From: Streptomyces sp. Isolate_45
GTDB taxonomy: Bacteria > Actinomycetota > Actinomycetes > Streptomycetales > Streptomycetaceae
NCBI RefSeq assembly: GCF_024721315.2
Contig: NZ_JANFAK020000049.1
Location: forward strand, 1 to 52,324
Length of the DNA stretch: 52,324 bases
Reading direction: 5' to 3'
Part shown: piece by piece, positions 16,033-24,361 of the stretch
How positions within the stretch are numbered: the first letter of the stretch is position 1
Layout: each line of letters opens with the position of its first letter
The notes under the pieces: generated by a model
What the model was told of the DNA's origin: nothing
Databases searched by the model: none
Seen by the model: the letters and a program-made list of their open reading frames with translations, nothing else
Position numbers and translations under genes: made by a program

Positions 16033-16617
16033 GTGAGTGGACGAAACACAGCGTTGACGCCCCCGGCGGATGCCGCCGCACCGGTCCGGCACCCCGACGC
16101 GCCGGCACCCGGTGAACTCCTCGGCGCGCACTACGAACACTGTTTCGGCTGCGGCGGCGGACAGCCGCACGGCCTCCACCTGGAGGCCCGCGCCGGCGAG
16201 GGCGTGCGCGTCACCGCCGAGTTCACCGTCCGTACCGCTCATCAGGGCGCACCCGGCCTCGCCCACGGCGGCGTACTGGCCACCGCGCTCGACGAGACGC
16301 TGGGCTCCCTGAACTGGCTGCTGCGGCTCATAGCCGTCACCGGCCGGTTGGAGACCGACTTCCTGCGGCCCGTCCCCGTGGACACCGTGCTGTACCTGGA
16401 GGCGGAGGTCACCGCCGTGGCCGGGCGGAAGATCTACTCCACGGCCGTGGGTCGCATCGGCGGCCCGCAGGGCCCGATCGCGGTCCGCGCGGACGCCCTC
16501 TTCATCGAAGTGAAGGTCGACCACTTCATCGACAACGGTCGGCCCGAGGAGATCCGGGCGGCGATGGCCGACCCGGACCAGGTCAGGCGCACACGCGCCT
16601 TCGAGGTGAACCCCTGA
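16033..16617 (+). CDS. PaaI-type hot-dog thioesterase
   Basis: A 194-residue protein. The hot-dog domain (~35-165) has the HGGVLATALDETLG segment on the long central helix typical of PaaI/YigI thioesterases. An upstream HCFGCGGGQPHGL motif is common in this actinobacterial group. It probably hydrolyses acyl-CoA, substrate unknown. The GTG at 16033 overlaps no other gene. Its stop shares one base with the dut ATG (TGATG), so the two are translationally coupled. Confidence 0.85.
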   Translation: MSGRNTALTPPADAAAPVRHPDAPAPGELLGAHYEHCFGCGGGQPHGLHLEARAGEGVRVTAEFTVRTAHQGAPGLAHGGVLATALDETLGSLNWLLRLIAVTGRLETDFLRPVPVDTVLYLEAEVTAVAGRKIYSTAVGRIGGPQGPIAVRADALFIEVKVDHFIDNGRPEEIRAAMADPDQVRRTRAFEVNP

Positions 16618-17162
16618 TGTCCCAGAACACCCATGCGCCCCGCCATGACGTCGACGTGCTGATCCGTCGCGTCGACCCCGAGGTGCCCCTGCCCGCCTAC
16701 GGTCACCCCGGTGACGCCGGCTGCGACCTGGTCACCACCGTGGCCGCGGAACTCGAGCCCGGCGAGCGGACCGTGCTGCCCACCGGCGTCTCCATCGCCC
16801 TGCCCGACGGGTACGCCGCGTTCGTCCATCCCCGCTCCGGCCTGGCCGCACGCTGCGGGCTCGCGCTCGTGAATGCCCCGGGGACGGTGGATGCCGGGTA
16901 CCGTGGGGAAATCAAGGTGATCGTGGTCAATCTCGACCCTCGCGAGAGCGTCAGGTTCGAGCGTTTCGACCGCATTGCCCAGCTGGTTGTCCAGCGGGTC
17001 GAGAAGGTGCGCTTCCACGAGGTGGAGGAGCTTCCCGGCTCGGCCCGGGCCGACGGGGGTTTCGGCTCCACCGGCGGTCATGCGGCCGTGGCCGGATCCG
17101 GCGCTGGTCAGCAGGGTGGGAATGGCTACGCTTCGGTCGTAACCGACCGGGAAGGACAGTGA
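16617..17162 (+). CDS. dut: dUTP diphosphatase
   Basis: A 181-residue trimeric-type dUTPase with all five motifs: PGDAGCDL, HPRSGLA, NAPGTVDAGYRGEI, RIAQLVVQ and the C-terminal P-loop-like RADGGFGSTG. It hydrolyses dUTP to dUMP. A ~25-residue Gly/Ala tail after motif 5 is longer than usual. It is coupled to the thioesterase upstream and is followed one base later by DUF3710, the same order as in mycobacteria. Confidence 0.96.
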   Translation: MSQNTHAPRHDVDVLIRRVDPEVPLPAYGHPGDAGCDLVTTVAAELEPGERTVLPTGVSIALPDGYAAFVHPRSGLAARCGLALVNAPGTVDAGYRGEIKVIVVNLDPRESVRFERFDRIAQLVVQRVEKVRFHEVEELPGSARADGGFGSTGGHAAVAGSGAGQQGGNGYASVVTDREGQ

Positions 17163-17163
17163 C

Positions 17164-17949
17164 GTGTTCGGACGTCGCAAGAAGAACGACTCCGTCAAGG
17201 ACGGCGGCGCGGCCGAGCAGGTCGACGGCGTGCGCGCCGATGAGCCGGACGACGACGCGGGCGAGCTCGGTACCGCCAAGCCGCGCAGGATGAACCTGCC
17301 CCCGGCCCCCCGGCCCGACGGCCCGTGGGACGTCGCCGAGGTGCTCGGCGACCCGACCGACGGCCGCGTCGACCTGGGCGGCATCCTCGTGCCCGGTGTC
17401 GAGGGCATGGAACTGCGCGTCGAGGTCGCCGGTGACGCGATCGTGGCCGCCACCGTCGTCCTCGGGGACAGCGCGGTGCAGCTGCAGGCCTTCGCCGCCC
17501 CCAAGAAGGAGGGCATCTGGGGCGAGGTCCGCGACGAGATCGCCACGGGCATCACCCAGCAGGGCGGCATCATCGACGAGGTCGAGGGCCCCCTCGGCTG
17601 GGAACTGCGGGCCCAGGTGCCCGTGCCCCTGCCGGACGGACAGACCGGCGCCCAGCTGGTGCGCTTCATCGGCGTCGACGGTCCCCGCTGGTTCCTGCGC
17701 GGTGTCATTTCCGGCCAGGGCGCGGTGCGCCCCGAGTCGGCAGGCGTGCTGGAGCAGATCTTCCGGGACACCGTCGTCCTGCGCGGCGACGGCCCGATGG
17801 CCCCCCGCGACCCCATCGTCCTGAAGCTGCCGAACGACGCCCAGATGGTGCCGGACGGCGTGCAGACGGCCGAGGACCAGGAGGGCTCCCGCTTCTCCGG
17901 CGGCATGGGCCAGCTGGAGCGCGGCCCGGAGATCACCGAGGTCCGCTGA
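17164..17949 (+). CDS. DUF3710 protein
   Basis: A 261-residue soluble protein. A charged N-terminus (MFGRRKKNDSVKDGG) leads to a conserved actinobacterial domain (~45-245) with the typical GPWDVAEV and GPRWFLRGVISGQ segments. Function unknown. The GTG start is one base after the dut stop, so it belongs to the thioesterase-dut operon. It is retained next to dut across actinobacteria. Confidence 0.87.
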   Translation: MFGRRKKNDSVKDGGAAEQVDGVRADEPDDDAGELGTAKPRRMNLPPAPRPDGPWDVAEVLGDPTDGRVDLGGILVPGVEGMELRVEVAGDAIVAATVVLGDSAVQLQAFAAPKKEGIWGEVRDEIATGITQQGGIIDEVEGPLGWELRAQVPVPLPDGQTGAQLVRFIGVDGPRWFLRGVISGQGAVRPESAGVLEQIFRDTVVLRGDGPMAPRDPIVLKLPNDAQMVPDGVQTAEDQEGSRFSGGMGQLERGPEITEVR

Positions 17950-18089
17950 CCGCACGAGCAGTCCGTTGACGACGGGCGGGTCGCGCTCCTCCGGGGGCGG
18001 GCCCGCCCGCGCGTGTTTGCCGGTGGCGCGCCCGCCCGATGGCGTGCGTCGCCGCGGGCCGTGGCGGGGCCGTGCGGAGGGGCGCGTTC

Positions 18090-18111
18090 GCGTCAGGGAT
18101 GCGTCAGGGAT
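18090..18111. repeat. 11-bp tandem duplication upstream of kdpD
   Basis: GCGTCAGGGAT occurs twice without a gap, 58 nt before the kdpD start, in the 219-nt region 17950-18168. No other gene is seen in that region. Confidence 0.4.
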
Positions 18112-18168
18112 GGGTGGACGGCGGCCCATCGGTGCGTGAACCTCGTGCCCGTCCCCGAGAATGGGCGC

Positions 18169-20832
18169 ATGGGACGCGGCAGGCTAAGGATCTATCTCGG
18201 CGCGGCGCCCGGCGTGGGCAAGACGTACGCCATGCTCTCGGAGGGCCACCGCCGGGTGGAACGGGGCGGCGACTGCGTCGTCGGCTTCGTCGAACACCAC
18301 GGGCGACCGCGCACCGAGGTCATGCTGCACGGCCTCGAACAGGTCCCGCGCAGGGATCTCGTCCACCGCGGCGCCGCCTTCACGGAGATGGACGTGGACG
18401 CGCTGCTCGCCCGCCGTCCCGCCGTGGCGCTGGTCGACGAGCTGGCCCACACCAACGTGCCCGGCTCCCGCAACGCCAAGCGCTGGCAGGACGTCGAGGA
18501 ACTCCTGCGGGCCGGCATCGACGTCGTGTCCACGGTGAACATCCAGCACCTGGAGTCCCTCGGGGACGTCGTCGAGTCGATCACGGGCGTCCGGCAGCGG
18601 GAGACCGTACCGGACGAGGTGGTGCGGCGGGCCGACCAGGTCGAGCTCGTCGACATGTCCCCGCAGGCCCTGCGCCGACGGATGGCGCACGGGAACATAT
18701 ACAAGCCCGACAAGGTCGACGCGGCCCTGTCCAACTACTTCCGCCCGGGCAACCTCACCGCGCTGCGCGAGCTCGCGCTGCTGTGGGTGGCCGACCGGGC
18801 CGACGAGTACCTCCAGCAGTACCGGGGCGAGCACGACATCCGCTCCACCTGGCAGGCGCGCGAGCGGATCGTCGTCGGGCTCACCGGCGGGCCCGAGGGC
18901 CGCACGCTGATCCGCCGCGCCTCCCGGATGGCGGCGAAGGGCTCCGGCAGCGAGATCCTCGCCGTCTACATCGCCCGCAGCGACGGTCTGACCTCGGCCT
19001 CCCCGAAGGAACTCGCGGTCCAGCGGACCCTGGTCGAAGACCTTGGCGGAACGTTTCACCATGTGATCGGGGACAACATCCCCGCGGACCTCCTCGCCTT
19101 CGCCCGCGGGGTCAACGCCACCCAGATCGTCCTCGGCTCCAGCCGCCGCAAGGCCTGGCAGTACGTCCTCGGTCCCGGGGTCGGCGCCACCGTCGCCCGC
19201 GACTCGGGTCCCGACCTGGACGTCCACATCGTCACCCACGAGGAGGTCGCCAAGGGGCGCGGACTGCCCGTGGTCCGCTCGGCCGCCCGCCTCGGCCGGC
19301 CCCGCATCGTGGCCGGATGGCTCGTCGGAGCGCTCTGCCCGGTCCTGCTGTGCCTCCTGCTCACGCACATCGACGCCGACCCCGGCCTCGCCAACGACAT
19401 GCTGCTGTTCCTGGCGCTGACGGTGGCGTCCGCGCTGCTCGGCGGCCTCTGGCCGGCCCTCGCGTCCGCCGCCATCGGCTCGCTGCTGCTGAACTACTTC
19501 TTCGCCCCGCCGCTGCACCGGCTCACCGTCTCGGACCCCCGGAACATCATGGCCATCGCGGTCTTCTTCGGAGTCGCCGTGTCCGTCGCCTCCGTGGTCG
19601 ACCTCGCCGCCCGGCGCACGCACCAGGCCGCCCGACTGCGCGCCGAGTCCGAGATCCTCTCCTTCCTCGCCGGGAGCGTGCTGCGCGGCGAGACCGCCCT
19701 GGGCGCGCTGCTGGAGCGGGTGCGCGAGACCTTCGGGATGGAGTCCGTCGCCCTTCTGGAGCGGCAGGGCGACGTCGAACCCTGGACCCGGGCCGGCAGC
19801 GTCGGTCCCAACCCGGCGGCCCGGCCCGAGGACGCCGACGTGGACATGCCGATCGGGGACCACATGGCGCTGGCCCTGTCCGGGCGGGTCCTGCCCGCCG
19901 AGGACCGCCGGGTGCTCGGCGCCTTCGCCGCCCAGGCGGCGGTCGTACTGGACCGCCAGCGGCTCGTCGGCGAGGCGGAGGAGGCCCGCCGGCTGGCCGA
20001 GGGCAACCGGATCCGGACCGCGCTGCTCGCCGCCGTCAGCCACGACCTGCGCACGCCGCTCGCCTCCATCAAGGCGTCCGTCAGCTCCCTGCGCTCCGAC
20101 GACGTGGAGTGGTCCGAGGAGGACCGGGCGGAACTGCTGGAGGGGATCGAGGACGGCGCCGACCGGCTCGACCACCTGGTGGGCAACCTGCTCGACATGT
20201 CCCGGCTCCAGACGGGGACGGTGACCCCGCTCATCAGGGAGATCGACCTCGACGAGGTGGTCCCGATGGCGCTGGGCGGCGTACCGGAGGACAGCGTGCT
20301 GCTCGACGTGCCCGAGACCCTGCCCATGGTGGCGGTGGACCCCGGGCTGCTGGAGCGGACCGTGGCCAACGTCGTGGAGAACGCCGTCAAGTACAGCCCG
20401 GCCGGGCAACCCGTGCTCGTCGCCGCCAGTTTCCTCGGCGACCGGGTCGAGGTACGGGTCGTCGACCGCGGGCGCGGCGTCCCGGACGAGGCCAAGGACC
20501 GCATCTTCGCCCCCTTCCAGAGGTACGGGGACGCCCCCCGCGGCGCCGGAGTGGGCCTCGGTCTCGCGGTGGCCCGGGGGTTCGCCGAGGCCATGGGCGG
20601 CAGCCTCGCCGCCGAGGACACGCCCGGCGGAGGGCTGACGATGGTGCTCACCCTGCGCGCGGCCGGCCGGGACCGGCCGCCGCCGGCCGGCCCGGGGGCG
20701 CGGGCCGGAACCGGAGCCGGATCCCTTCGCGTGGACACGGCGGCACACCCCGAACGCGTGGACACGGCAGCACGCCCCGAACGCGTGGACACGCCGGAAC
20801 ACCCCGAACGACAGAAAGCAGGACCCCAATGA
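18169..20832 (+). CDS. kdpD: KdpD-type sensor histidine kinase
   Basis: An 887-residue protein. The N-terminal KdpD domain has a Walker A motif (GAAPGVGKT, residues 11-19), followed by a USP-like domain (~240-370), four TM helices (~385-485), a GAF-like region and a DHp domain (VSHDLRTPLA, H625) with HATPase. It senses K+/turgor and phosphorylates KdpE. The last ~35 residues are three 9-residue repeats encoded by a 27-bp tandem repeat. No kdpFABC pump genes lie on either side. It overlaps kdpE by ATGA. Confidence 0.93.
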   Translation: MGRGRLRIYLGAAPGVGKTYAMLSEGHRRVERGGDCVVGFVEHHGRPRTEVMLHGLEQVPRRDLVHRGAAFTEMDVDALLARRPAVALVDELAHTNVPGSRNAKRWQDVEELLRAGIDVVSTVNIQHLESLGDVVESITGVRQRETVPDEVVRRADQVELVDMSPQALRRRMAHGNIYKPDKVDAALSNYFRPGNLTALRELALLWVADRADEYLQQYRGEHDIRSTWQARERIVVGLTGGPEGRTLIRRASRMAAKGSGSEILAVYIARSDGLTSASPKELAVQRTLVEDLGGTFHHVIGDNIPADLLAFARGVNATQIVLGSSRRKAWQYVLGPGVGATVARDSGPDLDVHIVTHEEVAKGRGLPVVRSAARLGRPRIVAGWLVGALCPVLLCLLLTHIDADPGLANDMLLFLALTVASALLGGLWPALASAAIGSLLLNYFFAPPLHRLTVSDPRNIMAIAVFFGVAVSVASVVDLAARRTHQAARLRAESEILSFLAGSVLRGETALGALLERVRETFGMESVALLERQGDVEPWTRAGSVGPNPAARPEDADVDMPIGDHMALALSGRVLPAEDRRVLGAFAAQAAVVLDRQRLVGEAEEARRLAEGNRIRTALLAAVSHDLRTPLASIKASVSSLRSDDVEWSEEDRAELLEGIEDGADRLDHLVGNLLDMSRLQTGTVTPLIREIDLDEVVPMALGGVPEDSVLLDVPETLPMVAVDPGLLERTVANVVENAVKYSPAGQPVLVAASFLGDRVEVRVVDRGRGVPDEAKDRIFAPFQRYGDAPRGAGVGLGLAVARGFAEAMGGSLAAEDTPGGGLTMVLTLRAAGRDRPPPAGPGARAGTGAGSLRVDTAAHPERVDTAARPERVDTPEHPERQKAGPQ
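20728..20808. repeat. 27-bp tandem repeat, 3 copies, in the kdpD 3' end
   Basis: Units start at 20728, 20755 and 20782. They are in frame and encode RVDTAAHPE, RVDTAARPE and RVDTPEHPE. The repeat extends the kinase beyond the ATPase domain and is a likely length-variable site. Confidence 0.85.
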
Positions 20833-21515
20833 CCCGGGTGCTCGTGGTGGACGACGAACCGCAGATCGTCCGAGCCCTCGTGATCAACCTGAAGGCGCGC
20901 CGGTACGAGGTCGACGCCGCCTCCGACGGCGCGGGAGCCCTGGAGCTCGCGGCCGCCCGCCACCCCGACGTCGTCGTCCTCGACCTCGGCCTGCCCGACA
21001 TGGACGGCATCGAGGTGATCAAGGGGCTGCGCGGCTGGACCCGGGTACCGATCCTCGTCCTCTCCGCCCGCCACACCTCCGACGAGAAGGTCGAGGCCCT
21101 CGACGCGGGCGCCGACGACTACGTCACCAAGCCCTTCGGCATGGACGAGCTGCTGGCCCGGCTCCGCGCCGCCGTCCGCCGGGCCGAACCCGCGGCCGGG
21201 GCGGGCGGGGACGAGGTGATCGTGGAGACCGAGGGGTTCACCGTGGACCTCGCCGCGAAGAAGGCGGTGCGCGCGGGGCACGACGTACGCCTCACCCCCA
21301 CCGAGTGGCACCTGCTGGAAGTGCTGGTGCGCAACGGCGGGAAGCTGGTCAGCCAGAAGCAGCTCCTCCAGGAGGTCTGGGGGCCCTCCTACGGCACGGA
21401 GACCAACTACCTGCGGGTCTACATGGCCCAGCTGCGCCGCAAGCTGGAGGCCGACCCCTCGCACCCGCGGCACTTCATCACCGAACCGGGCATGGGATAC
21501 CGCTTCGAGAGGTAG
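20829..21515 (+). CDS. kdpE: Response regulator KdpE
   Basis: A 228-residue OmpR-family regulator with a receiver domain (D52, K101) and a winged helix with the TNYLRVYMAQLRRKLE recognition region typical of KdpE. The ATG overlaps the kdpD stop (ATGA). Without adjacent kdpFABC its targets must be elsewhere; the potassium genes just downstream are candidates. Confidence 0.93.
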   Translation: MTRVLVVDDEPQIVRALVINLKARRYEVDAASDGAGALELAAARHPDVVVLDLGLPDMDGIEVIKGLRGWTRVPILVLSARHTSDEKVEALDAGADDYVTKPFGMDELLARLRAAVRRAEPAAGAGGDEVIVETEGFTVDLAAKKAVRAGHDVRLTPTEWHLLEVLVRNGGKLVSQKQLLQEVWGPSYGTETNYLRVYMAQLRRKLEADPSHPRHFITEPGMGYRFER

Positions 21516-21539
21516 CTGGGGCGCCGGTACGCTTCCTGT

Positions 21540-21959
21540 ATGAGTGCTGAACCGCGTCCAGACAAGCCCCCGAAGCCGGCCAGGCCGGCGGGCCGGTTCC
21601 GCCGGATGATGGAGCGGCTGTCCACCTCCCAGGAGGAGCTGCATTCGGCGGAGCTGCAGGAGGACGCAGAGGCCGCGGGCTGTACGCGGATCTGCGACTG
21701 CCACGACCGCCAGATAGTCAAGGTCACCGGCACCCTGCGGACCGTCACCCTGCGGCCGCGCGCGGGCGTACCCGCACTGGAAGCGGAACTGTTCGACGGC
21801 TCGGCCGCGCTGGACGTGGTGTGGCTCGGACGTCGCTCGATCGTGGGAATCGAGCCCGGGCGGCGCATGATCGCCTCCGGGCGGATCTCGATGAGTCATG
21901 GGCGCCGGGTGCTCTTCAACCCGAAGTACGAACTCCGACCGCTCGGACAGGAGCACTGA
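21540..21959 (+). CDS. OB-fold nucleic-acid-binding-type protein
   Basis: A 139-residue protein. A basic, Pro-rich N-terminus leads to a helix (RRMMERLSTSQEEL) and an OB-fold β-barrel (~60-138). The barrel begins IVKVTGTLRTVTLRP and contains GLN-like segments LDVVWLGRRSIVGIEPGRRMIASGRI. Orthologues lie beside DUF3159 and trkA genes in M. tuberculosis. Role unproved. It is followed by DUF3159 2 nt downstream. Confidence 0.82.
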   Translation: MSAEPRPDKPPKPARPAGRFRRMMERLSTSQEELHSAELQEDAEAAGCTRICDCHDRQIVKVTGTLRTVTLRPRAGVPALEAELFDGSAALDVVWLGRRSIVGIEPGRRMIASGRISMSHGRRVLFNPKYELRPLGQEH

Positions 21960-21961
21960 CG

Positions 21962-22684
21962 GTGACGTCACTCGACAAACCCACCACGCCCGAGGGCCCG
22001 GTGGGGGACGACCAGAAGGCCGTGACCCAGGCGGCGCTGTTCGACGCCTTCGGCGGCATCCGCGGGACCGTGGAGACGATGCTCCCCGGCCTGCTGTTCG
22101 TCATGATCTACACGATCAACAAGGACGTGAAGTCGTCCGCCATCGCGGCGGGCGCGGTCGCCGTCCTCCTGGTGATCGTGCGGCTGCTGCGCAAGGACAC
22201 CGTCAAGCACGCCTTCAGCGGTGTGTTCGGCGTCGGCGTGGGCGTGGCCTTCGCCCTCTTCACCGGTGACGCCAAGGGCTTCTACCTGCCCGGCATGATC
22301 TACGGCGCCGGCCTGGGCGTCGCGTTCACCGTCTCCGCGCTGCTCGGCTTCCCGCTGCTCGGCGTGGTGCTCGGACCGGTGTTCAAGGAGAACCTGTCCT
22401 GGCGCACCCGCAACCCCGGGCGCAAGAAGGCGTACACGAAGGCCAGCCTGGCCTGGGGCCTGATCTTCCTGGCCAAGTACGCGATCCTCTTCCCGCTGTA
22501 CTGGTGGGGCGACGCGACCCAGCTGGGATGGGTGCTCATCGCGCTCAAGCTCCCGCCGATGGTGCTGGCCGTGTACTTCACCTGGCTGTTCCTGGCGAAC
22601 GCCCCGGCGCCGATCGACGTCATCGCCGAGTACGAGGCCCAGGAGGCGGCCGAGAAGGCCGCCGCGCGGGAGCGCGGGGTCTGA
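21962..22684 (+). CDS. DUF3159 integral membrane protein
   Basis: A 240-residue protein with a GTG start. About six TM segments span residues ~38-215, with the conserved cytoplasmic motif NLSWRTRNPGRKKAYTK near the middle. Both termini are charged. The family is confined to actinobacteria and is usually adjacent to trkA genes. A potassium- or turgor-related role is inferred from context only. It is operonic with the OB-fold gene. Confidence 0.85.
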   Translation: MTSLDKPTTPEGPVGDDQKAVTQAALFDAFGGIRGTVETMLPGLLFVMIYTINKDVKSSAIAAGAVAVLLVIVRLLRKDTVKHAFSGVFGVGVGVAFALFTGDAKGFYLPGMIYGAGLGVAFTVSALLGFPLLGVVLGPVFKENLSWRTRNPGRKKAYTKASLAWGLIFLAKYAILFPLYWWGDATQLGWVLIALKLPPMVLAVYFTWLFLANAPAPIDVIAEYEAQEAAEKAAARERGV

Positions 22685-22735
22685 CCCGGGCCTTCTGACC
22701 CGGGCCCCGATGTTCCGGGCCCGATCGGCAGGCGA

Positions 22736-22783
22736 ACGCCGAAGGGGTGGAGCGGCCATCAGGCTGCTCCACCCCTTCGGCGT
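22736..22783. terminator. Strong bidirectional terminator, 18-bp stem
   Basis: Arms 22736-22753 and 22766-22783 (ACGCCGAAGGGGTGGAGC and its exact complement) flank a 12-nt loop, between the convergent DUF3159 and trkA genes. Confidence 0.85.
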
Positions 22784-22835
22784 ACCGGTGCCGGGCTTCG
22801 GCTCCGGCGCCGGTTCCGGGTACTGGTTCCGGGCG

Positions 22836-23498
22836 CTAGTTCCGGGCCTGGAGGAGGTCCTCCAGCTGTTCCTCACGGGCCTGCGCCGCCACGAACAGCA
22901 GTTCGTCGCCGGGCTCCAGGGTCTCCTCCCCGTGCGGGGTGAGGACGCGGTTGCCGCGGATGATGGTGACGAGCGAGGTGTCCTCGGGCCAGGCGATCTC
23001 GCTGATCTGGGTGCCGGCGACCGAGGAGTCGGGCGGCAGGGTCAGCTCGACCAGGTTGGCGTCGCCGTGGCTGAAGCGCAGCAGGCGCACCAGATCGCCG
23101 ACGCTGACGGCCTCCTCGACGAGCGCGGACATCAGGCGGGGCGTGGAGACGGCCACGTCGACGCCCCAGGACTCGTTGAAGAGCCACTCGTTCTTCGGGT
23201 TGTTGACGCGCGCCACGACCCGGGGGACCCCGTACTCGGTCTTGGCGAGCAGGGAGACGACGAGGTTGACCTTGTCGTCACCGGTGGCGGCGATGACCAC
23301 GTTGCAGCGCTGCAACGCGGCCTCGTCGAGCGAGGTGATCTCGCAGGCGTCGGCCAGCAGCCACTCCGCCTGCGGCACCCGCTCCACCGAGATGGCGGTC
23401 GGCGCCTTGTCCACGAGGAGGACCTCGTGGCCGTTCTCCAACAGTTCGCCCGCGATGGAGCGTCCCACGGCGCCGGCTCCGGCGATCGCGACCCTCAT
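22836..23498 (-). CDS. trkA: TrkA-family potassium uptake regulator (CeoC-like)
   Basis: A 220-residue protein. An RCK-N Rossmann domain (VAIAGAGAVGRSIAGELL; acidic D32-type residue at VDKAP) is followed by an RCK-C domain (~140-220). It gates Trk/Ktr-type K+ transport in response to nucleotide. Its ATG overlaps the stop of the upstream paralogue (TCAT on the plus strand), so the pair is translationally coupled and probably forms a hetero-oligomer, as CeoB/CeoC are thought to. Confidence 0.92.
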   Translation of the reverse strand: MRVAIAGAGAVGRSIAGELLENGHEVLLVDKAPTAISVERVPQAEWLLADACEITSLDEAALQRCNVVIAATGDDKVNLVVSLLAKTEYGVPRVVARVNNPKNEWLFNESWGVDVAVSTPRLMSALVEEAVSVGDLVRLLRFSHGDANLVELTLPPDSSVAGTQISEIAWPEDTSLVTIIRGNRVLTPHGEETLEPGDELLFVAAQAREEQLEDLLQARN

Positions 23499-24163
23499 GC
23501 GTGTGCCTCCTCGGGCCCTTCGGCGAAGGCCGCCTCAACCTTGTCGATCTCGTCCGTGCGCATCATCACGTGGACGAGGTCGCCCTCCTGGAGGACGGTC
23601 TGTGAAGTCGGCAAGATCGCCTCGCCCAGCCGGGTGAGGAACGCGACGCGGACGCCGGTCTCCTCCTGGAGCCGGCTCACCTTGTGACCGATCCAGGCGG
23701 TGGAGGCGTGCACCTCGGCGAGCTGCACACCGCCGCTCGGGTCGCGCCACAGGGGCTCGGCGCCCGACGGCAGCAGCCGGCGGAGCATCTGGTCGGCGGT
23801 CCACCGTACGGTCGCGACGGTGGGGATGCCGAGTCGCTGGTACACCTCGGCGCGCTTGGGGTCGTAGATGCGGGCGGCGACGTTCTCGACGCCGAACATC
23901 TCGCGGGCCACGCGCGCGGCGATGATGTTGGAATTGTCACCGCTGCTGACGGCCGCGAAGGCTCCGGCGTCCTCGATCCCGGCCTCTCGCAGCGTGTCCT
24001 GGTCGAAGCCGACACCGGTGACGCGACGACCGCCGAACGATGCTCCGAGCCGGCGGAATGCGGTGGGGTCCTGGTCGACGACAGCGACCGTATGCCCCTG
24101 CTGTTCCAGGGTCTGCGCGAGGGCAGAGCCCACTCTTCCGCAGCCCATAATGACGATGTGCAC
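23495..24163 (-). CDS. trkA: TrkA-family potassium uptake regulator (CeoB-like)
   Basis: A 222-residue protein. The RCK-N domain starts HIVIMGCGRVGSALAQTLE with the NAD-binding glycines; an RCK-C domain is at ~140-215. I chose GTG 24163, which has GGAAGGAC about 5 nt upstream and gives the standard family N-terminus. It is divergent from the KimA-like transporter, so one 198-nt region controls both units. No trkG/H-type channel subunit is seen in the window. Confidence 0.92.
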   Translation of the reverse strand: MHIVIMGCGRVGSALAQTLEQQGHTVAVVDQDPTAFRRLGASFGGRRVTGVGFDQDTLREAGIEDAGAFAAVSSGDNSNIIAARVAREMFGVENVAARIYDPKRAEVYQRLGIPTVATVRWTADQMLRRLLPSGAEPLWRDPSGGVQLAEVHASTAWIGHKVSRLQEETGVRVAFLTRLGEAILPTSQTVLQEGDLVHVMMRTDEIDKVEAAFAEGPEEAHA

Positions 24164-24261
24164 GGCCGTCCTTCCGGCTGACAGCGACTCGCTGGTTTCC
24201 AGCCTCATTGCATGCTCTGGCTAAACAGGGTCTCAGACCATGGCCCAAGCTACACACGGGC

Positions 24262-24277
24262 GGTCACCAGTGTGACC
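24262..24277. promoter_or_regulatory. Dyad GGTCAC-N4-GTGACC in the trkA/kimA-like divergent region
   Basis: A perfect 6-bp inverted repeat lies about midway between the divergent GTG starts at 24163 and 24362. It is well placed to regulate both units. A TACGAT hexamer at 24347-24352 is a possible -10, but only if transcription starts at or near the GTG. Confidence 0.4.
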
Positions 24278-24361
24278 ATTTGGGGTCCAGGCGGTGCCTC
24301 ATTGCCCCGAGAACGGGCAGGGGGTTCGTCAGCCCGATTTCGAACGCTTACGATCCTCTGC

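Noticed and set aside
14440..16524. A ~690-residue minus-strand open frame across the hypothetical gene, DUF3093 and thioesterase genes
   Set aside because: It spans convergent real genes, and its translation shows no domain; it is a GC-rich shadow frame.
20728..20808. 27-bp repeats considered as a CRISPR or mobile-element footprint
   Set aside because: They are in frame, gapless and encode a periodic peptide.
18039..20828. Very long plus-strand open frame covering the kdpD region in a second frame and running into kdpE
   Set aside because: Its translation is Arg/Pro/Gly-rich shadow of kdpD; only the part from 20829 is real (kdpE).
24164..24361. Possible ydaO-type c-di-AMP riboswitch upstream of the KimA-like gene
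   Set aside because: The leader is under 200 nt, shared with a divergent gene, and I see no recognisable conserved core or multi-helix fold.
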